Shown one piece after another: positions 9,730-22,587 of a stretch of DNA of 34,410 nucleotides (position 1 is its first letter; the number at the start of each line of letters is the position of its first letter). The position numbers were made by a program, and so were the translations under genes. Source of the DNA: Cyanophora paradoxa. Taxonomy: Eukaryota; Glaucocystophyceae; Cyanophorales; Cyanophoraceae. The stretch is from positions 1 to 34,410 of the forward strand of contig QPMI01000380.1 of the NCBI GenBank assembly GCA_004431415.1, read 5' to 3'. The notes below the pieces were generated by a model. The model was given only the letters and a program-made list of their open reading frames with translations. It made no database searches and had not been told where the DNA came from.

Positions 9730-11783
9730 ACTGAGGGGTGGTTGAAATATGGGCCCCGGGTTTCAATATGGCTGACAGTGAGGATCTGAGCACCCATGCA
9801 TGCAGTGTTCATGACATGATTTGATCATGAGGCTTTGCAAAGACCCCGACCTTATAACTGACTGGAGAGGTGTTTCTGGGGTATTTCAAGGGATCTAGAT
9901 TTGAAAATGATAGTGGCAAGCGCTGAAAGCGTGCTTGTACCTCGCCGGGCAATAGTGGGCCCCTATTCACCAGCATGTCAGTTGTGCCAGATCGCACAGC
10001 AGCACAGCCTCGGAACAGTCTCAAACCGACTTCATAATCAAATCTAGCTCCCTCGAGAACCCCCAACAGCATACTGAGGGGTGGTTGAAATATGGGCCCC
10101 GGGTTTCAATATGGCTGACAGTGAGGATCTGAGCACCCATGCATGCAGTGTTCAATGATCATGATTTGATCATGAGGCTTTGCAAAGACCCCGACCTTAT
10201 AACTGACTGGAGAGGTGTACCTGGGGTATTTCAAGGGATCTAGATTTGAAAATGATAGTGGCAAGCGCTGAAAGCGTGCTTGTACCTCGCCGGGCAATAG
10301 TGGGCCCCTATTCACCAGCATGTCATTTGTGCCAGATCGCAGAGCAGCACAGCCTCGGAACAGTCTTAAACCGACTTCGTAATCAAATCTAGCTCCCTCG
10401 AGAACCCCCAACAGCATACTGAGGGGTGGTTGAAATATGGGCCCCGGGTTTCAATATGGCTGACAGTGAGGATCTGAGCATGCAGTGTTCATGATGATCA
10501 TGATTTGATCATGAGGCTTTGCAACGACCCCGACCTTATAACTGACTGGAGAGGTGTACCTGGGGTATTTCAAGGGATCTAGATTTGAAAATGATAGTGG
10601 CAAGCGCTGAAAGCGTGCTTGTACCTCGCCGGGCAATAGTGGGCCCCTATTCACCAGCATGTCAGTTGTGCCAGATCGCACAGCAGCACAGCCTCGGAAC
10701 AGTCTCAAACCGACTTCATAATCACATCTAGCTCCCTCGAGAACCCCCAACAGCATACTGAGGGGTGGTTGAAATATGGGCCCCGGGTTTCAATATGGCT
10801 GACAGTGAGGATCTGAGCACCCATGCATGCAGTGTTCATGACATGATTTGATCATGAGGCTTTGCAAAGACCCCGACCTTATAACTGACTGGAGAGGTGT
10901 TTCTGGGGTATTTCAAGGGATCTAGATTTGAAAATGATAGTGGCAAGCGCTGAAAGCGTGCTTGTACCTCGCCGGGCAATAGTGGGCCCCTATTCACCAG
11001 CATGTCAGTTGTGCCAGATCGCACAGCAGCACAGCCTCGGAACAGTCTCAAACCGACTTCATAATCAAATCTAGCTCCCTCGAGAACCCCCAACAGCATA
11101 CTGAGGGGTGGTTGAAATATGGGCCCCGGGTTTCAATATGGCTGACAGTGAGGATCTGAGCACCCATGCATGCAGTGTTCAATGATCATGATTTGATCAT
11201 GAGGCTTTGCAAAGACCCCGACCTTATAACTGACTGGAGAGGTGTACCTGGGGTATTTCAAGGGATCTAGATTTGATTTTGATAGTGGCAAGCGCTGAAA
11301 GCGTGCTTGTACCTCGCCGGGCAATAGTGGGCCCCTATTCACCAGCATGTCATTTGTGCCAGATCGCAGAGCAGCACAGCCTCGGAACAGTCTCAAACCG
11401 ACTTCGTAATCAAATCTAGCTCCCTCGAGAACCCCCAACAGCATACTGAGGGGTGGTTGAAATATGGGCCCCGGGTTTCAATATGGCTGACAGTGAGGAT
11501 CTGAGCATGAAGTGTTCATGATGATCATGATTTGATCATGAGGCTTTGCAACGACCCCGACCTTATGACTGACTGGAGAGGTGTACCTGGGGTATTTCAA
11601 GGGATCTAGATTTGATTTTGATAGTGGCAAGCGCTGAAAACGTGCTTGTACCTCGCCGAACAATAGTGGGCCCCTATTCACCAGCATGTCATTTGTGCCA
11701 GATCGCACAGCAGCACAGCCTCGGAACAGTCTCAAACCGACTTCATAATCAAATCTAGCTCCCTCGAGAACCCCCAACAGCAT
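9730..11783 (-). repeat. higher-order repeat: duplicated trimer of 1027 bp
   Basis: Unit spacings run 343, 345, 339, then again 343, 345, 339, so three different units form a block of 1027 bp present twice in tandem. Units within a block differ by diagnostic small deletions (ACATGATTTG, TTCAATGATC and GAGCATG forms), and the same order repeats. Four units here carry AAAAT in place of ATTTT in GATTTGATTTTGATAG (9904, 10249, 10588 and 10931). In the second block only its first unit keeps this change, so the blocks have been partly homogenised since duplication. Confidence 0.8.
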
Positions 11784-14700
11784 ACTGAGGGGTGGTTGAA
11801 ATATGGGCCCCGGGTTTCAATATGGCTGACAGTGAGGATCTGAGCACCCATGCATGCAGTGTTCATGATGATCATGATTTGATCATGAGGCTTTGCAAAG
11901 ACCCCGACCTTATAACTGACTGGAGAGGTGTACCTGGGGTATTTCAAGGGATCTAGATTTGATTTTGATAGTGGCAAGCGCTGAAAACGTGCTTGTACCT
12001 CGCCGGGCAATAGTGGGCCCCTATTCACCAGCATGTCATTTGTGCCAGATCGCACGGCAGCACAGCCTCGGAACAGTCTTAAACCGACTTCATAAGCAAA
12101 TCTAGCTCCCTCGAGAACCCCCAACAGCATACTGAGGGGTCGTTGAAATATGGGCCCCGGGTTTCAATATGGCTGACAGTGAGGATCTGAGCACCCATGC
12201 ATGCAGTGTTCATGATGATCATGATTTGATCATGAGGCTTTGCAAAGACCCCGACCTTATAACTGACTGGAGAGGTGTACCTGGGGTATTTCAAGGGATC
12301 TAGATTTGATTTTGATAGTGGCAAGCGCTGAAAACGTGCTTGTACCTCGCCGGGCAATAGTGGGCCCCTATTCACCAGCATGTCATTTGTGCCAGATCGC
12401 ACAGCAGCACAGCCTTCGAACAGTCTCAAACCGACTTCATAATCAAATCTAGCTCCCTCGAGAACCCCCAACAGCATACTGAGGGGTGGTTGAAATATGG
12501 GCCCCGGGTTTCAATATGGCTGACAGTGAGGATCTGAGCACCCATGCATTCAGTGTTCATGATGATCATGATTTGATCATGAGGCTTTGCAAAGACCCCG
12601 ACCTTATAACTGACTGGAGAGGTGTACCTGGGGTATTTCAAGGGATCTAGATTTGATTTTGATAGTGGCAAGCGCTGAAAGCGTGCTTGTACCTCGCCGG
12701 GCAATAGTGGGCCCCTATTCACCAGCATGTCATTTGTGCCAGATCGCACAGCAGCACAGCCTCGGAACAGTCTCAAACCGACTTCATAATCAAATCTAGC
12801 TCCCTCGAGAACCCCCAACAGCATACTGAGGGGTGGTTGAAATATGGGCCCGGGTTTCAATATGGCTGACAGTGAGGATCTGAGCACCCATGCATGCAGT
12901 GTTCATGATGATCATGATTTGATCATGAGGCTTTGCAAAGACCCCGACCTTATAACTGACTGGAGAGGTGTACCTGGGGTATTTCAAGGGATCTAGATTT
13001 GATTTTGATAGTGGCAAGCGCTGAAACGTGCTTGTACCTCGCCGGGCAATAGTGGGCCCCTATTCACCAGCATGTCATTTGTGCCAGATCGCACAGCAGC
13101 ACAGCCTCGGAACAGTCTTAAACCGACTTCATAAGCAAATCTAGCTCCCTCGAGAACCCCCAACAGCATACTGAGGGGTGGTTGAAATATGGGCCCCGGG
13201 TTTCAATATGGCTGACAGTGAGGATCTGAGCACCCATGCATGCAGTGTTCATGATGATCATGATTTGATCATGAGGCTTTGCAAAGACCCCGACCTTATA
13301 ACTGACTGGAGAGGTGTACCTGGGGTATTTCAAGGGATCTAGATTTGATTTTGATAGTGGCAAGCGCTGAAAGCGTGCTTGTACCTCGCCGGGCAATAGT
13401 GGGCCCCTATTCACCAGCATGTCATTTGTGCCAGATCGCACAGCAGCACAGCCTTCGAACAGTCTCAAACCGACTTCATAATCAAATCTAGCTCCCTCGA
13501 GAACCCCCAACAGCATACTGAGGGGTGGTTGAAATATGGGCCCCGGGTTTCAATATGGCTGACAGTGAGGATCTGAGCACCCATGCATTCAGTGTTCATG
13601 ATGATCATGATTTGATCATGAGGCTTTGCAAAGACCCCGACCTTATAACTGACTGGAGAGGTGTACCTGGGGTATTTCAAGGGATCTAGATTTGATTTTG
13701 ATAGTGGCAAGCGCTGAAAGCGCGCTTGTACCTCGCCGGGCAGTAGTGGGCCCCTATACACCAGCATGTCATTTGTGCCAGATTGCAGAGCAGCACAGCC
13801 TCGGAACAGTCTCAAACCGACTTCATAATCAAATCTAGCTCCCTCGAGAACCCCCAACAGCATACTGAGGGGTGGTTGAAATATGGGCCCCGGGTTTCAA
13901 TATGGCTGACAGTGAGGATCTGAGCACCCATGCATGCAGTGTTCATGATGATCATGATTTGATCATGAGGCTTTGCAAAGACCCCGACCTTATAACTGAC
14001 TGGAGAGGTGTACCTGGGGTATTTCAAGGGATCTAGATTTGATTTTGATAGTGGCAAGCGCTGAAAGCGTGCTTGTACCTCGCCGGGCAATAGTGGGCCC
14101 CTATTCACCAGCATGTCATTTGTGCCAGATCGCACAGCAGCACAGCCTCGGAACAGTCTCAAACCGACTTCATAATCAAATCTAGCTCCCTCGAGAACCC
14201 CCAACAGCATACTGAGGGGTGGTTGAAATATGGGCCCCGGGTTTCAATATGGCTGACAGTGAGGATCTGAGCATGAAGTGTTCATGATGATCATGATTTG
14301 ATCATGAGGCTTTGCAACGACCCCGACCTTATAACTGACTGGAGAGGTGTACCTGGGGTATTTCAAAGGATCTAGATTTGATTTTGATAGTGGCAAGCGC
14401 TGAAAACGTGCTTGTACCTCGCCGAACAATAGTGGGCCCCTATTCACCAGCATGTCATTTGTGCCAGATCGCACAGCAGCACAGCCTCGGAACAGTCTCA
14501 AACCGACTTCATAATCAAATCTAGCTCCCTCGAGAACCCCCAACAGCATACTGAGGGGTGGTTGAAATATGGGCCCCGGGTTTCAATATGGCTGACAGTG
14601 AGGATCTGAGCACCCATGCATGCAGTGTTCATGATGATCATGATTTGATCATGAGGCTTTGCAAAGACCCCGACCTTATAACTGACTGGAGAGGTGTACC

Positions 14701-17700
14701 TGGGGTATTTCAAGGGATCTAGATTTGATTTTGATAGTGGCAAGCGCTGAAAGCGTGCTTGTACCTCGCCGGGCAATAGTGGGCCCCTATTCACCAGCAT
14801 GTCATTTGTGCCAGATCGCACAGCAGCACAGCCTCGGAACAGTCTCAAACCGACTTCATAATCAAATCTAGCTCCCTCGAGAACCCCCAACAGCATACTG
14901 AGGGGTGGTTGAAATATGGGCCCCGGGTTCCAATATGGCTGACAGTGAGGATCTGAGCACCCATGCATGCAGTGTTCATGATGATCATGATTTGATCATG
15001 AGGCTTTGCAAAGACCCCGACCTTATAACTGACTGGAGAGGTGTACCTGGGGTATTTCAAGGGATCTAGATTTGATTTTGATAGTGGCAAGCGCTGAAAA
15101 CGTGCTTGTACCTCGCCGGGCAATAGTGGGCCCCTATTCACCAGCATGTCATTTGTGCCAGATCGCACAGCAGCACAGCCTCGGAACAGTCTTAAACCGA
15201 CTTCATAAGCAAATCTAGCTCCCTCGAGAACCCCCAACAGCATACTGAGGGGTGGTTGAAATATGGGCCCCGGGTTTCAATATGGCTGACAGTGAGGATC
15301 TGAGCACCCATGCATGCAGTGTTCATGATGATCATGATTTGATCATGAGGCTTTGCAAAGACCCGACCTTATAACTGACTGGAGAGGTGTACCTGGGGTA
15401 TTTCAAGGGATCTAGATTTGATTTTGATAGTGGCAAGCGCTGAAAGCGTGCTTGTACCTCGCCGGCAATAGTGGGCCCTATTCACCAGCATGTCATTTGT
15501 GCCAGATCGCACAGCAGCACAGCCTTCGAACAGTCTCAAACCGACTTCATAATCAAATCTAGCTCCCTCGAGAACCCCAACAGCATACTGAGGGGTGGTT
15601 GAAATATGGGCCCGGGTTTCAATATGGCTGACAGTGAGGATCTGAGCACCCATGCATTCAGTGTTCATGATGATCATGATTTGATCATGAGGCTTTGCAA
15701 AGACCCCGACCTTATAACTGACTGGAGAGGTGTACCTGGGTATTTCAAGGGATCTAGATTTGATTTTGATAGTGGCAAGCGCTGAAAGCGCGCTTGTACC
15801 TCGCCGGCAATAGTGGGCCCTATACACCAGCATGTCATTTGTGCCAGATTGCAGAGCAGCACAGCTCGGAACAGTCTCAAACCGACTTCATAATCAAATC
15901 TAGCTCCCTCGAGAACCCCAACAGCATACTGAGGGTGGTTGAAATATGGGCCCGGGTTTCAATATGGCTGACAGTGAGGATCTGAGCACCCATGCATGCA
16001 GTGTTCATGATGATCATGATTTGATCATGAGGCTTTGCAAAGACCCGACCTTATAACTGACTGGAGAGGTGTACCTGGGGTATTTCAAGGGATCTAGATT
16101 TGATTTTGATAGTGGCAAGCGCTGAAAGCGTGCTTGTACCTCGCCGGGCAATAGTGGGCCCCTATTCACCAGCATGTCAGTTGTGCCAGATCGCACAGCA
16201 GCACAGCCTCGGAACAGTCTCAAACCGACTTCATAATCAAATCTAGCTCCCTCGAGAACCCCCAACAGCATACTGAGGGGTGGTTGAAATATGGGCCCCG
16301 GGTTTCAATATGGCTGACAGTGAGGATCTGAGCATGAAGTGTTCATGATGATCATGATTTGATCATGAGGCTTTGCAACGACCCCGACCTTATAACTGAC
16401 TGGAGAGGTGTACCTGGGGTATTTCAAAGGATCTAGATTTGATTTTGATAGTGGCAAGCGCTGAAAACGTGCTTGTACCTCGCCGAACAATAGTGGGCCC
16501 CTATTCACCAGCATGTCATTTGTGCCAGATCGCACAGCAGCACAGCCTCGGAACAGTCTCAAACCGACTTCATAATCAAATCTAGCTCCCTCGAGAACCC
16601 CCAACAGCATACTGAGGGGTGGTTGAAATATGGGCCCCGGGTTTCAATATGGCTGACAGTGAGGATCTGAGCACCCATGCATGCAGTGTTCATGATGATC
16701 ATGATTTGATCATGAGGCTTTGCAAAGACCCCGACCTTATAACTGACTGGAGAGGTGTACCTGGGGTATTTCAAGGGATCTAGATTTGATTTTGATAGTG
16801 GCAAGCGCTGAAAGCGTGCTTGTACCTCGCCGGGCAATAGTGGGCCCCTATTCACCAGCATGTCATTTGTGCCAGATCGCACGGCAGCACAGCCTCGGAA
16901 CAGTCTCAAACCGACTTCATAAGCAAATCTAGCTCCCTCGAGAACCCCCAACAGCATACTGAGGGGTCGTTGAAATATGGGCCCCGGGTTTCAATATGGC
17001 TGACAGTGAGGATCTGAGCACCCATGCATGCAGTGTTCATGATGATCATGATTTGATCATGAGGCTTTGCAAAGACCCCGACCTTATAACTGACTGGAGA
17101 GGTGTACCTGGGGTATTTCAAGGGATCTAGATTTGATTTTGATAGTGGCAAGCGCTGAAAGCGTGCTTGTACCTCGCCGGGCAATAGTGGGCCCCTATTC
17201 ACCAGCATGTCATTTGTGCCAGATCGCACAGCAGCACAGCCTCGGAACAGTCTCAAACCGACTTCATAATCAAATCTAGCTCCCTCGAGAACCCCAACAG
17301 CATACTGAGGGGTGGTTGAAATATGGGCCCCGGGTTTCAATATGGCTGACAGTGAGGATCTGAGCACCCATGCATCAGTGTTCATGATGATCATGATTTG
17401 ATCATGAGGCTTTGCAAAGACCCCGACCTTATAACTGACTGGAGAGGTGTACCTGGGTATTTCAAGGGATCTAGATTTGATTTTGATAGTGGCAAGCGCT
17501 GAAAGCGTGCTTGTACCTCGCCGGGCAATAGTGGGCCCCTATCACCAGCATGTCATTTGTGCCAGATCGCAGAGCAGCACAGCCTCGAACAGTCTCAAAC
17601 CGACTTCATAATCAAATCTAGCTCCCTCGAGAACCCCAACAGCATACTGAGGGTGGTTGAAATATGGGCCCGGGTTTCAATATGGCTGACAGTGAGGATC

Positions 17701-20700
17701 TGAGCACCCATGCATGCAGTGTTCATGATGATCATGATTTGATCATGAGGCTTTGCAAAGACCCCGACCTTATAACTGACTGGAGAGGTGTACCTGGGGT
17801 ATTTCAAGGGATCTAGATTTGATTTTGATAGTGGCAAGCGCTGAAAGCGTGCTTGTACCTCGCCGGGCAATAGTGGGCCCCTATTCACCAGCATGTCATT
17901 TGTGCCAGATCGCACAGCAGCACAGCCTCGGAACAGTCTCAAACCGACTTCATAATCAAATCTAGCTCCCTCGAGAACCCCCAACAGCATACTGAGGGGT
18001 GGTTGAAATATGGGCCCCGGGTTTCAATATGGCTGACAGTGAGGATCTGAGCACCCATGCATGCAGTGTTCATGATGATCATGATTTGATCATGAGGCTT
18101 TGCAAAGACCCCGACCTTATAACTGACTGGAGAGGTGTACCTGGGGTATTTCAAGGGATCTAGATTTGATTTTGATAGTGGCAAGCGCTGAAAGCGTGCT
18201 TGTACCTCGCCGGGCAATAGTGGGCCCCTATTCACCAGCATGTCATTTGTGCCAGATCGCACAGCAGCACAGCCTCGGAACAGTCTCAAACCGACTTCTA
18301 ATCAAATCTAGCTCCCTCGAGAACCCCAAAGCATACTGAGGGGTGGTTGAAATATGGGCCCGGGTTTCAATATGGCTGACAGTGAGGATCTGAGCATGAA
18401 GTGTTCATGATGATCATGATTTGATCATGAGGCTTTGCAAGACCCCGACCTTATAACTGACTGGAGAGGTGTACCTGGGGTATTTCAAGGGATCTAGATT
18501 TGATTTTGATAGTGGCAAGCGCTGAAACGTGCTTGTACCTCGCCGGGCAATAGTGGGCCCCTATTCACCAGCATGTCATTTGTGCCAGATCGCACAGCAG
18601 CACAGCCTCGGAACAGTCTCAAACCGACTTCATAATCAAATCTAGCTCCCTCGAGAACCCCCAACAGCATACTGAGGGGTGGTTGAAATATGGGCCCCGG
18701 GTTTCAATATGGCTGACAGTGAGGATCTGAGCACCCATGCATGCAGTGTTCATGATGATCATGATTTGATCATGAGGCTTTGCAAAGACCCCGACCTTAT
18801 AACTGACTGGAGAGGTGTACCTGGGGTATTTCAAGGGATCTAGATTTGATTTGATAGTGGCAAGCGCTGAAAGCGTGCTTGTACCTCGCCGGGCAATAGT
18901 GGGCCCCTATTCACCAGCATGTCATTTGTGCCAGATCGCACAGCAGCACAGCCTCGGAACAGTCTCAAACCGACTTCATAATCAAATCTAGCTCCCTCGA
19001 GAACCCCAACAGCATACTGAGGGTGTTGAAATATGGGCCCGGGTTTCAATATGGCTGACAGTGAGGATCTGAGCACCCATGCATGCAGTGTTCATGATGA
19101 TCATGATTTGATCATGAGGCTTTGCAAAGACCCCGACCTTATAACTGACTGGAGAGGTGTACCTGGGTATTTCAAGGGATCTAGATTTGATTTTGATAGT
19201 GGCAAGCGCTGAAAGCGTGCTTGTACCTCGCCGGGCAATAGTGGGCCCCTATTCACCAGCATGTCATTTGTGCCAGATCGCACAGCAGCACAGCCTCGGA
19301 ACAGTCTCAAACCGACTTCATAATCAAATCTAGCTCCCTCGAGAACCCCCAACAGCATACTGAGGGGTGGTTGAAATATGGGCCCCGGGTTTCAATATGG
19401 CTGACAGTGAGGATCTGAGCACCCATGCATGCAGTGTTCATGATGATCATGATTTGATCATGAGGCTTTGCAAAGACCCCGACCTTATAACTGACTGGAG
19501 AGGTGTACCTGGGGTATTTCAAGGGATCTAGATTTGATTTTGATAGTGGCAAGCGCTGAAAGCGTGCTTGTACCTCGCCGGGCAATAGTGGGCCCCTATA
19601 CACCAGCATGTCATTTGTGCCAGATCGCAGAGCAGCACAGCCTCGGAACAGTCTCAAACCGACTTCATAATCAAATCTAGCTCCCTCGAGAACCCCCAAC
19701 AGCATACTGAGGGGTGGTTGAAATATGGGCCCCGGGTTTCAATATGGCTGACAGTGAGGATCTGAGCACCCATGCATGCAGTGTTCATGATGATCATGAT
19801 TTGATCATGAGGCTTTGCAAAGACCCCGACCTTATAACTGACTGGAGAGGTGTACCTGGGGTATTTCAAGGGATCTAGATTTGATTTTGATAGTGGCAAG
19901 CGCTGAAAGCGTGCTTGTACCTCGCCGGGCAATAGTGGGCCCCTATTCACCAGCATGTCATTTGTGCCAGATCGCACAGCAGCACAGCCTCGGAACAGTC
20001 TCAAACCGACTTCATAATCAAATCTAGCTCCCTCGAGAACCCCAACAGCATACTGAGGGGTGGTTGAAATATGGGCCCCGGGTTTCAATATGGCTGACAG
20101 TGAGGATCTGAGCACCCATGCATGCAGTGTTCATGATGATCATGATTTGATCATGAGGCTTTGCAAAGACCCCGACCTTATAACTGACTGGAGAGGTGTA
20201 CCTGGGGTATTTCAAAGGATCTAGATTTGATTTTGATAGTGGCAAGCGCTGAAAGCGTGCTTGTACCTCGCCGGGCAATAGTGGGCCCCTATTCACCAGC
20301 ATGTCATTTGTGCCAGATCGCACAGCAGCACAGCCTCGGAACAGTCTCAAACCGACTTCGTAATCAAATCTAGCTCCCTCGAGAACCCCCAATAGCATAC
20401 TGAGGGGTGGTTGAAATATGGGCCCCGGGTTTCAATATGGCTGACAGTGAGGATCTGAGCACCCATGCATGCAGTGTTCATGATGATCATGATTTGATCA
20501 TGAGGCTTTGCAAAGACCCCGACCTTATAACTGACTGGAGAGGTGTACCTGGGGTATTTCAAGGGATCTAGATTTGATTTTGATAGTGGCAAGCGCTGAA
20601 AGCGTGCTTGTACCTCGCCGGGCAATAGTGGGCCCCTATTCACCAGCATGTCATTTGTGCCAGATCGCACAGCAGCACAGCCTCGGAACAGTCTTAAACC

Positions 20701-22587
20701 GACTTCATAAGCAAATCTAGCTCCCTCGAGAACCCCCAACAGCATACTGAGGGGTGGTTGAAATATGGGCCCCGGGTTTCAATATGGCTGACAGTGAGGA
20801 TCTGAGCACCCATGCATGCAGTGTTCATGATGATCATGATTTGATCATGAGGCTTTGCAAAGACCCCGACCTTATAACTGACTGGAGAGGTGTACCTGGG
20901 GTATTTCAAGGGATCTAGATTTGATTTCGATAGTGGCAAGCGCTGAAAGCGTGCTTGTACCTCGCCGGGCAATAGTGGGCCCCTATTCACCAGCATGTCA
21001 TTTGTGCCAGATCGCACAGCAGCACAGCCTCGGAACAGTCTCAAACCGACTTCGTAATCAAATGTAGCTCCCTCGAGAACCCCCAACAGCACACTGAGGG
21101 GTGGTTGAAATATGGGCCCCGGGTTTCAATATGGCTGACAGTGAGGATCTGAGCACCCATGCATGCAGTGTTCATGATGATCATGATTTGATCATGAGGC
21201 TTTGCAAAGACCCCGACCTTATAACTGACTGGAGAGGTGTACCTGGGGTATTTCAAGGGATCTAGATTTGATTTTGATAGTGGCAAGCGCTGAAAGCGTG
21301 CTTGTACCTCGCCGGGCAATAGTGGGCCCCTATTCACCAGCATGTCATTTGTGCCAGATCGCACGGCAGCACAGCCTCGGAACAGTCTCAAACCGACTTC
21401 ATAATCAAATGTAGCTCCCTCGAGAACCCCCAACAGCACACTGAGGGGTGGTTGAAATATGGGCCCCGGGTTCCAATATGGCTGACAGTGAGGATCTGAG
21501 CACCCATGCATGCAGTGTTCATGATGATCATGATTTGATCATGAGGCTTTGCAAAGACCCCGACCTTATAACTGACTGGAGAGGTGTACCTGGGGTATTT
21601 CAAGGGATCTAGATTTGATTTTGATAGTGGCAAGCGCTGAAAACGTGCTTGTACCTCGCCGGGCAATAGTGGGCCCCTATTCACCAGCATGTCATTTGTG
21701 CCAGATCGCACAGCAGCACAGCCTCGGAACAGTCTCAAACCGACTTCATAATCAAATCTAGCTCCCTCGAGAACCCCCAACAGCATACTGAGGGGTGGTT
21801 GAAATATGGGCCCCGGGTTCCAATATGGCTGACAGTGAGGATCTGAGCACCCATGCATGCAGTGTTCATGATGATCATGATTTGATCATGAGGCTTTGCA
21901 AAGACCCCGACCTTATAACTGACTGGAGAGGTGTACCTGGGGTATTTCAAGGGATCTAGATTTGATTTTGATAGTGGCAAGCGCTGAAAGCGTGCTTGTA
22001 CCTCGCCGGGCAATAGTGGGCCCCTATTCACCAGCATGTCATTTGTGCCAGATCGCACAGCAGCACAGCCTCGGAACAGTCTCAAACCGACTTCGTAATC
22101 AAATCTAGCTCCCTCGAGAACCCCCAATAGCATACTGAGGGGTGGTTGAAATATGGGCCCCGGGTTTCAATATGGCTGACAGTGAGGATCTGAGCACCCA
22201 TGCATGCAGTGTTCATGATGATCATGATTTGATCATGAGGCTTTGCAAAGACCCCGACCTTATAACTGACTGGAGAGGTGTACCTGGGGTATTTCAAGGG
22301 ATCTAGATTTGATTTTGATAGTGGCAAGCGCTGAAAGCGTGCTTGTACCTCGCCGGGCAATAGTGGGCCCCTATACACCAGCATGTCATTTGTGCCAGAT
22401 CGCACAGCAGCACAGCCTCGGAACAGTCTCAAACCGACTTCGTAATCAAATCTAGCTCCCTCGAGAACCCCCAATAGCATACTGAGGGGTGGTTGAAATA
22501 TGGGCCCCGGGTTTCAATATGGCTGACAGTGAGGATCTGAGCACCCATGCATGCAGTGTTCATGATGATCATGATTTGATCATGAGG

